Assembly (NCBI GenBank): GCA_950295325.1
Contig: OX485805.1
Location: 48,818,758 to 48,882,757, forward strand
Length of the DNA: 64,000 nucleotides
Reading direction: 5' to 3'
From: Polytrichum commune
Taxonomy: Eukaryota > Streptophyta > Polytrichopsida > Polytrichales > Polytrichaceae
The notes beneath the pieces were generated by a model. The model was given only the letters and a program-made list of their open reading frames with translations. It made no database searches and was not told the origin of the DNA. Every line of letters begins with the position of its first letter. The first letter of the stretch is position 1. This document shows, one piece after another, positions 36,684-48,299 of this stretch. The position numbers were made by a program, and so were the translations under genes.

Positions 36684-38334
36684 TAACACCAACTCCTAAC
36701 CAACATGGAGCTATTAACATGGTATCCACTCACTACCAAAACATACCCTTATACCCCACTTCTAGTGATATTATTTTCTAGGGAAAACACCCAACAAATA
36801 GTCATAGGTTATTGATTACCATTATTGGCTTATGGATACTAAGATAGTGTTTATCCCCTGCAAAGGGTCAAGTAGTTCTACATCCAACCTCATTGCCCTT
36901 TAGGACATGATCATGGATGTCTTAAAAACAAACACTTTATTCACTTTGGTCCTCTTTTGGAGGCCGGAAATTTTTCTTCTTTTGTTGCCACATGGTAATA
37001 GTCATCGATGACTACCATGTTCAATCTTGTTAGGGTTTTCATTTGAGTTCTAGGGTTTTACAACCCCAAGTTCTTCTCTCCAAATTGTGGCTAAGTTATT
37101 GTTCTCTTGTCTTTGTTTGTTGGATGCAAACATGGAGTTACATGCTATGGATGAAAAACAATTCAATGACTTTCTCACTAGAGATTGAAAGTGTAACTTA
37201 TTTGTAATAAGGCATGTTTGATTCATGATTTATATTTTGTATATGTAGTGGAGGCATTTATCACATTAAATTTTGAAAAGCTTAATATAAATACATGAGT
37301 CCATTTTCTAGAATGACATTAGTACGTATACATTGTTGTTCTCAATAAATTTCTCATATGTTGGGGGTTTCATTTCATGGGGACCCACGCACATCATTTT
37401 GGTTCATAACGAAGAGTCCACCCCCTGGGCCCCAATTGGATTTATATTTTCAATTTTTTATTTTGGGTGAATAATGGTTGATTACACTCCTAAAACAAAC
37501 ACTTGAAGTATAATCCTAAGGATCAATGCCACGATTCATTGTTGGTTGGGATAGCCAAATAATGAAAGCACAACACCAACTCAACACTAACCACTTTAAG
37601 CACACTTAAGAAGATAATGTACATGCCAATCAATTATTTATTCATTTTTCACAAATCAATGTTTAGCCATCTTAATATTGCTCTTGAAAATAGTTATAAT
37701 TTGGTTTTAACCCTAAAAGGCTGCCAAGGGACCAACGGAACTTTGAATATAAGAAAAACAAATCTTGTTGTTAACTTCATTTTTAGTAAAATTTGATAGA
37801 GATGACCCTTATTGAAATAGTTCCATCGTTCTAGTGATATCATCCAAGTGGAGAAATACACTCAAAACAATGTCCATGTAGAACAAGGACACAAAGTACG
37901 GTTCTATGCAATATATAGGATTCTTAGCCACCATTTCCACACATGGTTATTTTTTCCTTGCAGTCCTTCAACCTTTCACACATGTTAGTTTGATCCTTGG
38001 AACATAATATTGATATATATTACCTTGATGTGAATGGTTTGTGAACAATTTACAATCAACTCTTATACATGGGATTTATGCCATGTCAATATGTTAAATT
38101 AAAATCTTAACATGTAGATGTAGTCTTTGGGTGCTTTGTCACAACTCCCGTTTTTGTGTGTACGACATTTGAGCACATGGAAAGTCACTCATCTTAAGTT
38201 TTCTCGCCTTCAAGTAACACATGTGACCTTTACGGGTTATGAACCCTTGTAAGGAAAGCGGACCTTTCATGATTAATTTTCTAAACTGAAGATCTATATT
38301 TAAGTAGTATGTGGTTAGGTGTGGATGTAACAAC
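36684..38334. other. Intergenic, no supported gene
   Basis: AT-rich sequence with no coding signal and no repeat that I could match inside the window. Confidence 0.4.
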
Positions 38335-39010
38335 ACACACTAAAAAGACATGTGCTCAAAAGAGAACAGGCTACATTCTTACAACGTTGTGACCATTCTA
38401 GGTCCAATCGTTAACATAATTGGGGGAGGGGAGACTTATAAGACCATTTAACAACGCCAAGAAATCTTTGCATTGACAATGAATAATAGATTCACATGCG
38501 CTCTAATCATCACAAGGCAAATTACCACATACATGATATGGAATCAACAACCATCGCACACTAGTTTCGCATCCTACAAGAAGTAAGTGCATTGCTTAAG
38601 ATGACCATTTTAACACACGCCTACCTTATTGACTACTTACTACTTAGTCCAAATCTTTTACTATCACCATGCCTTGGCTAGGGTAGATGGATATAATTCG
38701 GTGTTTTCACACCTTTACTTGAGTGGTGGATGGTTGTGTTCGAATCTAGGAACATACACCAAAGAGACATTTGTTCAATAAAAGATTGCACAACATGGTC
38801 AAGTTTTCTTAACCATTATAAACGCAACAGTCAATATATGATCATTTATCAACTCATACACCGACATCACTTTTGACGATGAGCACGATATCCATACGAA
38901 CAACACAAATTATGAGGGAAGTGATTACGAGCATGATTTGGGCTTTGCTAATTAATCAATCATCTCACAACTAATTGCGTGCTTCACATGATCCCACGGG
39001 AAGTGGGTGC
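38335..39010 (+). repeat. Two adjacent copies of dispersed repeat family E
   Basis: 38335-38640 and 38690-39010 both show AAAGAGACATNTG-TCAAAAGAGA-like sequence, CATAAT-GAGGAGACT-like sequence and a final GAAGTGGGT-like block, in the order of 43195-43590. The second copy starts with TTGGCTAGGGTAGATGG and contains GTTCGAATCTAGG (possible box B). Confidence 0.55.
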
Positions 39011-39392
39011 CGAACAAAAGAAGGAAAGGAAAGAAAAGAAAAGAAAAGAAAAGTGTCCGTTTAAGGCCCCGATTACCTTACATTGCATAATTGCATAAAC
39101 ACGAGTTACACACCGAGAATGGCCAAGAATTATGCATAGGGGTCAATGATTGTTGTGTTAGGCCAAAACCCCAATAATGCATGCTCAGGAGCCCACTGCC
39201 TGGATGTCATTGCATATAATGCAGGCAGCCTTGGGGCCCACTACTACCAATGGCCACCCCCCCCTATACGGAAAACCCTAATCATCATGGGACTCAAGGG
39301 TTATGCCAAGTCAACAAGTACTCGGAGTCGGGCCCCATGGAGATCCCATCGTCATTATTGGGCCTCACATTTTGAAGGAGGACACTCACTTA

Positions 39393-39832
39393 GGGCCACC
39401 TCACACACGAGACCGAGAGCCCGTGACCAAGACACTTCAAGCACTCTCATTGGTGGAAAAGGGGGAGCCGGTCCAAGTTTGCTTCACACCACGTTTGAGG
39501 GACCAACGGAGTATGTGAATGCAAGATGGATGTAAAGTCTACGTGGATCCCTACATGGCATCGAATGGATCATGTTTCATGGTCACTTTGACTATTTTTA
39601 GAAAATGCCTTTTGGAGGGAGGTCTAACACAAAACTGGGAGACCATGGTACTCCAAACGCTCACAACCGTTGATTTATTCTATTTTATCATGCGTGAGGA
39701 CCCACGTGAATAGAAATTCATTAAAATAGCATTTGGTTGAGGGTCTAGTCACGTATAACTTCACACTACACTTGAGGGTCCATGACCACACTACATGATT
39801 TTGGAGGTGTCTTGGGACGGCCTTTGGACACT
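39393..39832 (+). mobile_element. PIF-type non-autonomous element, family C, right end lost
   Basis: Begins after TTA with GGGCCACCTCACACACGAGA and runs as the reverse complement of 47308-47814 (shared: GAGAGCCCGTGACC, TCTCATTGGTGGAAAA, GGCATCGAATGGATCA, TTTATCATGCGTGAGGA). The far inverted end seen in the 47-kb copy is missing, so this copy is truncated. Open frames across it are not conserved in the other copy. Confidence 0.7.
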
Positions 39833-39912
39833 TTCTTAATTGGACACATGTATTTGACTGGCGTGTGGCTAGGCAAGGTTTGAAGAACAAAAACTTTAAA
39901 GACACACGTTGA

Positions 39913-40011
39913 GATAGATAGATAGAAACTCCGGTCCCTTTTTAGCAAGGGGCCGGCGTGAATAAAGTGTCCGTTCGTAATGCCAATGACCCGATGCCCA
40001 CTGGACAAGGG
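39913..40011 (-). mobile_element. About 100-bp structured repeat with 12-bp target-site duplication, copy 1
   Basis: Flanked by GACACACGTTGA at 39901-39912 and 40012-40023. The insert is almost identical to 49599-49702 over the core from AAGGGGCCGG to GGACAAGGGG. One end is a GATA simple repeat. CCGGTCCCTT and AAGGGGCCGG can pair as a 10-bp stem around a six-base loop, and GTGTCC can pair with the later GGACA. There is no coding capacity. Strand is set by taking the TATC repeat as a 3' tail, which is inference. Confidence 0.75.
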
Positions 40012-40084
40012 GACACACGTTGAAAAGTGATTGGATTGTGATTTCATGTTATGTTAACTACAATCATAAACACTTAACAACAAA

Positions 40085-40235
40085 CACAATTGGGAGGACC
40101 TGTGTATGCACTTCCGACAACCATAACTAAACTAGAGGAAGTCCAATTTTCAATTTGGATATTGTTGATGCTTCAAGCAACACAAGTCTCGTTATTTACA
40201 TCTGATTGGTAGAAGTTGGAGAACATGGAAACAAA
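40085..40235 (+). repeat. Dispersed repeat family F, copy 2
   Basis: Matches 26460-26640 through TTGGGAGGACCTGTGTAT, TGCACTTCCGACAACC, GCAACACAAGTCTCGTT and GTAGAAGTTGGAGAACATGG. Confidence 0.65.
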
Positions 40236-40889
40236 CCAAATAACACCCACATACCTTATCCCTGGATTTTCAGTTGAACTCCCCAAAATGGAATGAAAAC
40301 TACCCATAAGATATGATGGATGTTGTGTTCGTTTTGGAATTTGTCCCCCAAAAATGCACATAACATTCTTTAGCCCCTTAATAACGCTTGCTTTCTATTC
40401 TAGTGTCCATGTTTAGGGTGTGTATGTCAAGTCCCATCTACATGACACCTTGTTGGCTTGCATTTTACCACGTCCACATATTACAATTGCCTTGTTTGGT
40501 TTAATATCTTGGGTGTGGGAGCCTCCAATACATCGCTATAAGGACACAATTGCAAGTTTCACGTTGGCAAACCAACTTAAACTCAATCTAGGGATTTGTG
40601 TGATTGATCAACATACAATACTTCTTTAATTCCATGCCCATTGAACATTCTCAAGTTATTGAGTAATGTTTAGAGAGAGAGAGAAACACACAACAATCTC
40701 AAGGTTGGCGTGAATGAGGGACACTCCATCTTGATTATAGATGTGAGCTCATATGTTAACCATAGAAAGGTTTGTAGAGCCACTACCTCATGTTGGATGT
40801 GGTCCCTTTTAGTAACCGGTTGGGGGGGGGGGGTAGGTGGGCCCCTTGGTGGGTGCGGGGTTACATAGTGCACTAAATGTTGTATAGAG
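40236..40889. other. Intergenic, no supported gene
   Basis: No coding signal. A G run lies at about 40824-40833 and a short GA run at 40672-40682. Confidence 0.4.
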
Positions 40890-41235
40890 CGTCATATGGT
40901 ATCTTGTGTCATTGTGGTAACTTTTGTAATGACACTTCTTATATATAAGTTTACAAATATTGTCATCCTAACTAACTTTTAGTTCATCCACTTCAATGTA
41001 TTTTGCATCCTAACATTTCTATGATGAAACATTGTCATGAATGATTGAAATTTGGATGAAAAACCACTTAATAAGTCACAATAATTGCAACATTGTAAAT
41101 CTATAATGCCCACATTTTTTACAAGGAATGACAAATGATGTTGGGTTGACATTCAGTGTCGGTGACACTATACGGGGTTTACAATTAGTATAGAATAAGA
41201 CAAATAGAATTGATGACATTAAATATGATATTCAA
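40890..41235 (+). repeat. Dispersed repeat family K, copy 2
   Basis: Reverse complement of 11840-12200, with shared GAAATTTGGATGAAAAACCAC, AAGACAAATAGAATTG and AAGTTTACAA blocks. No terminal inverted repeat was defined. Confidence 0.65.
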
Positions 41236-43194
41236 TGCAATTTAGTGGGAGTCTGGAGGTGTGTCCTAAGGGTAGGTGTTATGTTGGCACATGAGTTGTT
41301 ACTGCATGCAAGATGCGGTGGTTGTAGGTATGTTGAAGTTTGTTTACATGGATTGTATAGAGAGTTGGTGGTTTTCTAGCATACAAAGTGTGAGGTACTT
41401 GATGATGATTAGGCGGAAGTGTTGCATGCATACATGAGTGGACATGACAGGATGTAGCATTGTTCAAATGTTTTGGTGATGTCATCTATGTGGATGCCTC
41501 CTATGATGTCTACCATATGTGGATGGTGAGGGTGACATCACATCCGACATCTTTGAGCCTATCAACCAACACTTGGTATTTTGAGTTTTTTGGGCATTGT
41601 ATTGCGGATGTGGGGTCACGATCTTGGTACTTGAAGATAATGAATTCAAGTGACTCTAATAGTATCAACTCAATGTAAGGATAATTTGCATGTTTGTTGA
41701 GTCATACTTATGTACCTTGCAAACCCAACTTCTCACACTCATTGCAGCCCATGCATTATTGTTGACAAGCATTCAATATTGATTATCGACCTTTCACCAC
41801 CCCCCCCCACCCAATCTACTTAGCACATGTGTATGACTTACAATTGTTTTATTTGTAGTACGTGTGTATTATTGTCTTATACCACAATTTATATCTCCTT
41901 CGGCCAACCAAAGACAAAATAAAAGCATGAGCATCATGTGATGATATTGTGCACACAATGTAATGTGAGTTTAATTCTATGACTACCAAGACCTTGTATG
42001 TAAGAGTCTTAGGTATACACGATGTACTTAGGCTTCATACATAACATGTTAAGATTTATATTAACCCCTAAATACATGAGGGACCCAAAATGACCAATTT
42101 TTGATGGATTTTTGTTTTGAATGAGACGTTCGACTTCTTTTTGGATGGAGCCAATTTTTTTTTTTTTTGTCAAAATGAATGAATCTCATTTTGCATCTAG
42201 TGCCCCAAATTTCATTGGATCTGGACTAAACCTCATGATATCATAGGAAATGTGTTAGATAGGAAAACAACATTCATATGTACTTGGAAAGGTGTGAAAA
42301 TTTTGAAGAATTCAGTTTATTTCATGTTTCAAATATTTGTCGTCGGGATTGGAAATTTTGAAGTTACTCAAAAAATTTATATGTAAGAATGGATGTAAAA
42401 TAGAGTGCTACGCATTGCAAGGGCTCTCAGAAAATCACATCTGGTGCAAACATAAAATTTCAAGCCTTAGAGGTTCACAATTTAGTTGGAAATCTTATGC
42501 AAAACATTTCATCCCAATTGGGTCTCATCCCGTCACCCATTTGATGATGTCAGCAGAGTTAAAGTTTGTTTTCAATCATGTACTCCACCCATTACACCTT
42601 CACATATGTACTAGTTTCTCATTCACATTGCCACGTGGACAATTGATTTTTTCCCCCAGGTAGCTCATACAAAGGCGGATATCATATCCGCACGATTTGG
42701 ATTCTCAAGAACACCTACAAATTGAGTCCTAAATTATCTATCTTACAATCAATGATTTGAAACCAAGTTTGAGGAGAACGACGCTCAGGGATTTAGGGGT
42801 TAAAATCCTCTCGATCTTTCGGTGATGAAAATTCTTCTAGATTTTACTATTGGAAGTGGCAAAGACGGTGGAAATGGCCACTCTAGACCTTATTATTTTA
42901 GCATAACTTACACGTAATCTCGTGTGGAAGCTCGGTCCTTCTATTGTACTCAATCACATGATGATTACATAAGTATTCGGAAAGGCAAAGTAAGAATGAA
43001 AATCTGCGATTGTTACTCATTGAATCAGATGATGATCTAAACATGATGAGATGATTGACACTGCTACTCATATACTCCAAATAATATGAGAAGTACTTGA
43101 AATAAATATTTGGGGTCTTCAACGGTCTCAAAGAACAGTATGCCATCAGTGAAACGATCGATCATTGCAAATGGTGCATCGGAGGTTTTCTTTT
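41236..43194. other. Intergenic, no supported gene
   Basis: Two open frames of about 100 residues or less (42337-42663 plus, 42898-43146 minus) carry no recognised motif. C and T runs lie at about 41800 and 42148-42168. Confidence 0.4.
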
Positions 43195-43590
43195 CAGCTA
43201 AGGTACATGGGGTCTCTAGTGGCTCCTTTTCTTAATCGGACCCCTAGATTTGATTGCTTTGGTGAGGATCAAAGAGAAAACATCATAAAGAGTATGTGGT
43301 TATGTGTGTCTCTAAGAACCGATATCAAAAGGACGTATGTTTAAAAGAGATTGGACCATGTGCTCAAAATCTGATAATTGTTCTAAGCTTAGTAGTCAAC
43401 ATAATCGAGGAGACTATTCAATGAGCAGGAAAATCTTTCACTTTGATACTGAATAAGATATTCGTACAAGGCTTGAAAGTTGCGAGGGAAACGGACACAA
43501 CCTTGATTTGGAGTTGCTAACTATCTCCTACTAACCACATGTTTCATGTCATGCGAGAAGTGGGCTAGTCGGGAAAATGTAACCATATAC
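43195..43590 (+). repeat. Dispersed repeat family E, fullest copy
   Basis: Has GGTACATGGGGTCTCTAGTGG, TTAATCGGACCCCTAGA, GAGGATCAAAGAGAAAACAT, GTATGTTTAAAAGAGATTGG and a GCGAGAAGTGGGCTAG end. It is the longest of the four copies and the best guide to family limits. Confidence 0.6.
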
Positions 43591-43659
43591 GATTCATCTA
43601 CCTTATAAAGGCTTACTTCATACAACACCACAATCATGGACTTGCCATTTAAACTAAGC

Positions 43660-44090
43660 GATGGTTGATTGTCCCAATCCCTAAAGATAACATATTATGC
43701 CACTTTTGAACTTACAATATAGTTGAAAATGAAGCCCACTTTGCGTTGAAGTGTCCCCTTTACAAGTGCGTAGAGCTAAAAAAACCCCTTCACTATTTGA
43801 GGATCTAATATCAGGGAGTCTCAAGTCTTTCTTCCAAGTGGACCATCAAGTCAATATCAACCTCTATCTCCTTGAGGCTCCCTCACTCTGCTACTATAGG
43901 GGAATTAGCCTCTTTGAGACCATCTTGATGTAACTCACTTCTAGTCCCATAAGCCTTTTGGCTTCCCGGACTCTAAAACCAACTTCATTTCATGTCATTG
44001 CTTGGAACATAGTCAACCAAACCCATGGAACAAAGTTATGAGGATGAAATTACCATATACGAGTGTACCTGTCATCCATCCAACATAAAT
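43660..44090 (+). repeat. Family J copy 2 followed by a family G fragment
   Basis: 43660-43985 matches 27980-28240. 44040-44090 carries the reversed family-G motif TGTCATCCATCCAACATAAA, and 44390-44430 carries TTATGTTGGATGAACGATAGG. The sequence is therefore a mosaic of the same modules as at 27.7-28.2 kb, in a different order. Confidence 0.55.
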
Positions 44091-44429
44091 AAATAAAATT
44101 TATATATAATTTTTTTTGACAACAACCCCCACACCCCTCCTTCCCTCCTCATGCCCCAATCACACCAAACTTTCTGTCCCATTCCAACTGTAAAATTGTT
44201 GGGGATTATGTTCAGAATTAGATATTGGCACACCAACGGATGGTGTCAGAACTAGTCAGTGTGATCAACCCCTCAATCCTACAAGCTTAGATTTGACCCT
44301 GAATACACTTGATTCAGGATCTCTATAACAAACTTTGCAGTCAAATTAGCTTTTCATTAAAGCTCCTCCATACCACATACTATTTCAGGGCTTTTATGTT
44401 GGATGAACGATAGGTACGCTCATATATGA

Positions 44430-44472
44430 TAACTCTCTCTCTCTCTCCCTCCCTCCCTCCCTCCCTCCCTCC
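44430..44472. repeat. (CT)n/(CCCT)n microsatellite
   Basis: An uninterrupted CT run passes into a CCCT run. Confidence 0.9.
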
Positions 44473-45248
44473 ACCCATGGACCAGAGTCACCTCACATGG
44501 GGTCTTCAGAATTCATCATCCACACCCGAAATTATGAGGTTTTGTCCTCTTGGAGTAATATACGACTCCAACCGGCCCCCTTGCTATTTTCTAGTATTAC
44601 GGAGGAGGTGGGTTTTTATTTGGAGGCTATGTTAAAGGTGTGATGAGGAGGTCGAAATCTGTCAGCCCCCCTTCAATAGACCTGCGAGGTGGTATGTTAT
44701 TCCTCATTCAATGTCAGAAGCTGTGATGTAGTACTGTTCTCCCTCTTTAATATGACACGTTTGGTCGCACAAAAGAGAGTGTCGTATTATGCGAATGTCG
44801 GATTCTTGTTAACATTGGGCCTCGAATGTCGCATTTGGGCCGAGAAAATGGCCTATCTCAATGTAAGATGTCAATTGGGGATACACAATGAAGGTAGATA
44901 AGTATGAAGGGACATTGTTGTTGAAGAAATATGCTCACAAAGTCAAACAATACGGAGTTTAGAAGAAGAAGAGGAAGAAATCCTATGATGATGTCGTCGT
45001 TGTATCACACATTGCGAAAGTAAGAATTTAGTGTCTTGTGTGATGATGTTTGTTGATGTTGGAAATTGGAAATTTTGTTCGATTTATCCATGAAAGATTG
45101 CATGTTCTTCACATCTACCACTGTAAACTCCAACGAACGTTCCACTGCAGATTTGAGAGCACACTCGTGGCCGGACTTGAGGAAGCTTGACTTATTGGTG
45201 TTGGGTGGTCATCCATGTCATTCCCCTCCATTGGCTCATCATTCGACT

Positions 45249-46500
45249 CTAAACCCAAATGGACTTCTCTCTACCCCATGCCAAATCCACCAACTCATCC
45301 ATGTTGTACATTGCATCAACAATTTCCTCCCTTGCAACTGCACATAAAGATGAAACGGGACTCGCCAATTCATTTGCCGCTTCTCTCATTCTCGACATCT
45401 CACGTTTATCACCCATGGCAAAATCAACACTCCAATTTGCATGTAGAATCTTGGGCATCCTTTAGTTGTTTCGTTGGATTTGGGGGTTCATCTCTCCCCA
45501 CACTTGAGAGCTCCACACAATAGCATGCCTTACATTAGGCGTTGTTTTCTTCGAGTTTTGGTGAGTAGTCGAAGAATCAAACCGAGAGAGAACCCGTTTT
45601 GAAAGCTTCTTCTTATATTGAACTTTGAATGAAGCAATCATTCCATGATCCAACAGTTGTACCATGCTTACAACATTAGGTGGTAAGAAGACAATAGTAA
45701 GGGGTTGTTTACATCATGGACCATGAAATCGTCCCTTGCTCCTCTAAAAAGTGTAATTGGCCATTGAACTCGTCCTAGAAATACTTTGGTTTACATCAAG
45801 AAAAAAGAAAAAAGAAAATGTAAGAGTGACCATGGAATTATGAGGTCCCTAAAAGGCCTAATTTTAGGCCTATATTCCACTATCATGGTCCAATAGGGTT
45901 TGCAATGGGGAGAGGCAAAAGAGGTTCTCTTTCTACAAATGTTAGGGGACCGTGGTAGAGAATTCCCGCTTTATATATTTATTTAATCATTTTTTTTGGC
46001 CAAATAGTTTTTCATAGTTATGAGGAAAGCAACGAAGGAGAAAAGGAGAAGGGGAGAAGGTCAAACATGAATATAATCCCCATAACTTCTATTTTTGGAC
46101 ATATATTTAAAAAGTCCATGCATCCACTTTCTGGTACATGGTCACTTCTCTCAGTCCACATTTGGTGTACACCTAGTCAAGGGCCCAAAGGCTTTAAGAA
46201 GACATTGTTTTTAAATAAAAAATAAAAATCAGACCACGGAAGTGTTACCATGAACTGTGACCATTGAAAAATGCCCTTTGACATGGGACAACTTTTGGTC
46301 CATGATGTAAACAACCCCTAATATTGCTCAACTATAAGGTTGAAAGAGGAAAGGTTTCACTACTACCAACATGCTTAAGGGAATGAGTAGCATAATTATC
46401 CATAACAAAAAGCACATTATGCTTTTGAGGTTTGAAATGTACATTGAAACTCATCATCCAACTCTCAAAAATATCTAATGCCATCTAGGCCGTTCAACCC
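45249..46500 (-). pseudogene. pogo/Tigger-like (CENP-B/DDE) transposase remnant
   Basis: On the minus strand, 46500-46322 encodes a WMALDIFESWM stretch and LFVMDNYATHS, the second catalytic-Asp strand of a DDE-1 domain. After the nested element (45701-46318) the frame resumes with IVFLPPNVVSM, LLDHGMIASFK and a basic YKKKL helix, the region before the third catalytic residue. An in-frame stop follows RNN at 45462, and the tail continues to 45249. Removing the insertion and one TAA restores the reading frame across the join. The frame upstream of 46500 has stops, so the copy is inactive. Confidence 0.75.
45701..46318. mobile_element. PIF/Tourist-type non-autonomous element nested in the transposase
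   Basis: A 618-bp insertion with inverted ends GGGGTTGTTTACATCATGG on both sides (left read forward, right read in reverse), flanked by TAA at 45698-45700 and 46319-46321. GGGG-TTGTTT ends and a TAA target duplication are typical of PIF/Harbinger and Tourist elements. The interior has no coding frame of note. Confidence 0.85.
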
Positions 46501-46799
46501 TAAAACCCTCCACCTCCATTGGAATCCACGAATTCAGAAGTCCAGCGTTTGTTTTGGAACCGAGGTTTTAAACAATTAACTTGAGTCAAGTTCAATTTAA
46601 CTCACCGATGAATTCATTCTATACTCGAAACAACTCCCCGATCCCAAGGCAAGTCTTGGTGTCGTCCCACCACTTATGCACATTAGTTACCTTAATCATG
46701 TGACAAATTGGACCTGAAAGTTGTGGTATTACGAGCATCGTACTAACACTTAAAAAGTTTGGCTGACGGGATATGCGTCGTATAATTGAGGTGAGACTG

Positions 46800-47070
46800 T
46801 ATATACATTTGGGGATTTTTGGGGCAGGCATTTTAAAAACATAAAAAAATGAAATTGGGATTTGGTCATTGGCACATGCGACACGACACGACGGGCAGGC
46901 TGCCCGGGCCACAAATATACTTCCCCCTTAAATAAAGCTAAGGAATAAATGACTTTATCACATACTACAACTGTTGTAGTAGGTGTCAGGGTTGGCTTCA
47001 ATTAAATATCCCAGATCCAGATCCAGATCCAGGGGAGTGGAAAAGTGCAGAAGGTAGAAAAGCAAAAAAA
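46800..47070. other. Intergenic, no supported gene
   Basis: No coding signal. AGATCC is repeated three times near 47013-47030, just before the SINE-like fragment. Confidence 0.4.
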
Positions 47071-47167
47071 CTCTCTACTTGACGGAAAACTTGCCAGGTG
47101 GTGAATTGCCTCTTGTGCTTTGGCACTGGCCTGTCGGCCTTCTGTCTCAAAAAGAAAAGAAAAAAAG
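47071..47167 (+). repeat. SINE-like repeat, 5'-truncated copy
   Basis: Begins CTCTCTACTTGACGG and ends GTGCTTTGGCACTGGCCTGT then CCTTCTGTCTCAAAAAGAAA with an A-rich tail. It matches the body and tail of the 32.1-kb copy. A 5' truncation with an intact A-rich 3' end is what LINE-driven retroposition leaves. Confidence 0.7.
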
Positions 47168-47307
47168 TAATAATTACCATGTACACTGGGTAACGGATAA
47201 GTTTTTACCCCCCCCCTCCAAAAAAAAGAAAAGAAAAAACGTATGTGGCCAGTCTCTGGGGAGATTTTTGGGTATAATCGATCGAGATCCTATTGTTTCT
47301 AATATAA

Positions 47308-47814
47308 GGGCCACTTTAACACACGAGCCCAGAGCCGTGACCATGAAATTGTGAGAGCCCAAAAGAAGGTGTCCAAAGGATGTTCCAAGGCACTTCCAAA
47401 ATCATGTAGTTTTGGTCACATGCCCCCAAGTGTAGTGTGAAGTCATAAGTGACCGGACCTTCAACCAAATGCCATTTCGATGAATTTTTATTCATGCAGA
47501 TCCTCACGCATGATAAAGTAGAATACATCAACGGTTGTGAGCATTCGGAATGCCATGGTCTCCCGGTGGTTTTGTGTTAGGCCTACCTCCAAGAAATGGT
47601 TTTTGAAAATAGTCCAAGTAACCATGAAATGTGATCCATTCGATGCCATGTAGGAATCCATGCAGACTTGACATCCATCATGCATTCACAAACTCCGTTG
47701 GTCCCTCAAGCGTAGTGTGAAGCAGCGAACTTGGACCGGCTCCGCCTTTTCCACCAATGAGAGTGCATGAAGTGTAACGGTCACGGGCTCTCAGTCTCGT
47801 GTGGGAAGTGGCCC
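47308..47814. mobile_element. PIF-type non-autonomous element, family C, complete
   Basis: 507 bp flanked by TAA at 47305-47307 and 47815-47817. Ends are GGGCCACTTTAACACACGAG on the left and, reversed, GGGCCACTTCCCACACGAGA on the right, with similarity running on through GAGAGCCCGTGACC. The 39.4-kb copy is its truncated reverse complement. No transposase frame is present. Confidence 0.8.
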
Positions 47815-47817
47815 TAA

Positions 47818-48299
47818 ACTGCTCACATGTTGACATTTTTCAGTTTTTCTTTGTTAAATTGAAGAATATTCTGTAAATTCCTCTAAATCGATTGGTCGTT
47901 TTCCTGGAGTCTTGAATTTGAACCAGTTATTTCTCAAACTCAACCAGTTCATCTGCACTCAGTACTCCCCCATTCATTGCATGTGGCTTAACATACCCGG
48001 CGGTGAAGTGATTTTTACCTTGTTTTACCATATTGATTGGGTGATTATGAAACTACCGTGATGCCTTTTACCTTTTAAACTGTTTGTAGGCAAATTATTA
48101 TTTTTTAAATTTATAGATTAAAAAATCTTGGATTTAAAGAGAGAAAAAGTCAAATTTTCATATTAAATTCATATATTTTACATATATAATTTGTATTGTT
48201 TTTGGTTTTTCTTTAAATAGTTTAAAGAGTGTCGAAGTGGTAAGGGTACTACGGTACACTAAATAGTCTTATTACTACATGCCACATTCATTCTCCAGA
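47818..48299. other. Intergenic, no supported gene
   Basis: AT-rich sequence with no coding signal. Stretches around 47840-47960 (CCTCTAAATCGATTGG, GGTTTCTC-type motifs, CAACCAGTTCATCTGCA) resemble the reverse complement of 4830-4900 near the last SMP/C2 introns, so a further low-copy repeat may be present. Confidence 0.4.

Larger units (their letters stand above)
44734..46799 (-). mobile_element. Decayed pogo/Tigger-like DNA transposon with a nested insertion
   Basis: The inverted ends are CTGTTCTCCCTCTTTAATAT on the left and CAGTCTCACCTCAATTATAC on the right (read inward), each flanked by TA. CAG-type ends and a TA target are typical of pogo/Tigger elements. The interior holds a minus-strand transposase remnant (45249-46500) split by a 618-bp PIF-type insertion. 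Without the insertion the element is about 1.45 kb, shorter than the usual 2-3 kb autonomous size, so the N-terminal DNA-binding part is probably lost. The element at 14.17 kb is a non-autonomous relative. Confidence 0.75.

Noticed and set aside
39146-39535. 129-residue plus-strand open frame
   Set aside because: It runs into the family-C transposable element and is not conserved in the 47-kb copy.
39913-40011. Hammerhead ribozyme (retrozyme) explanation for the 100-bp repeat
   Set aside because: No CTGATGA/GAAA core arrangement could be found on either strand.
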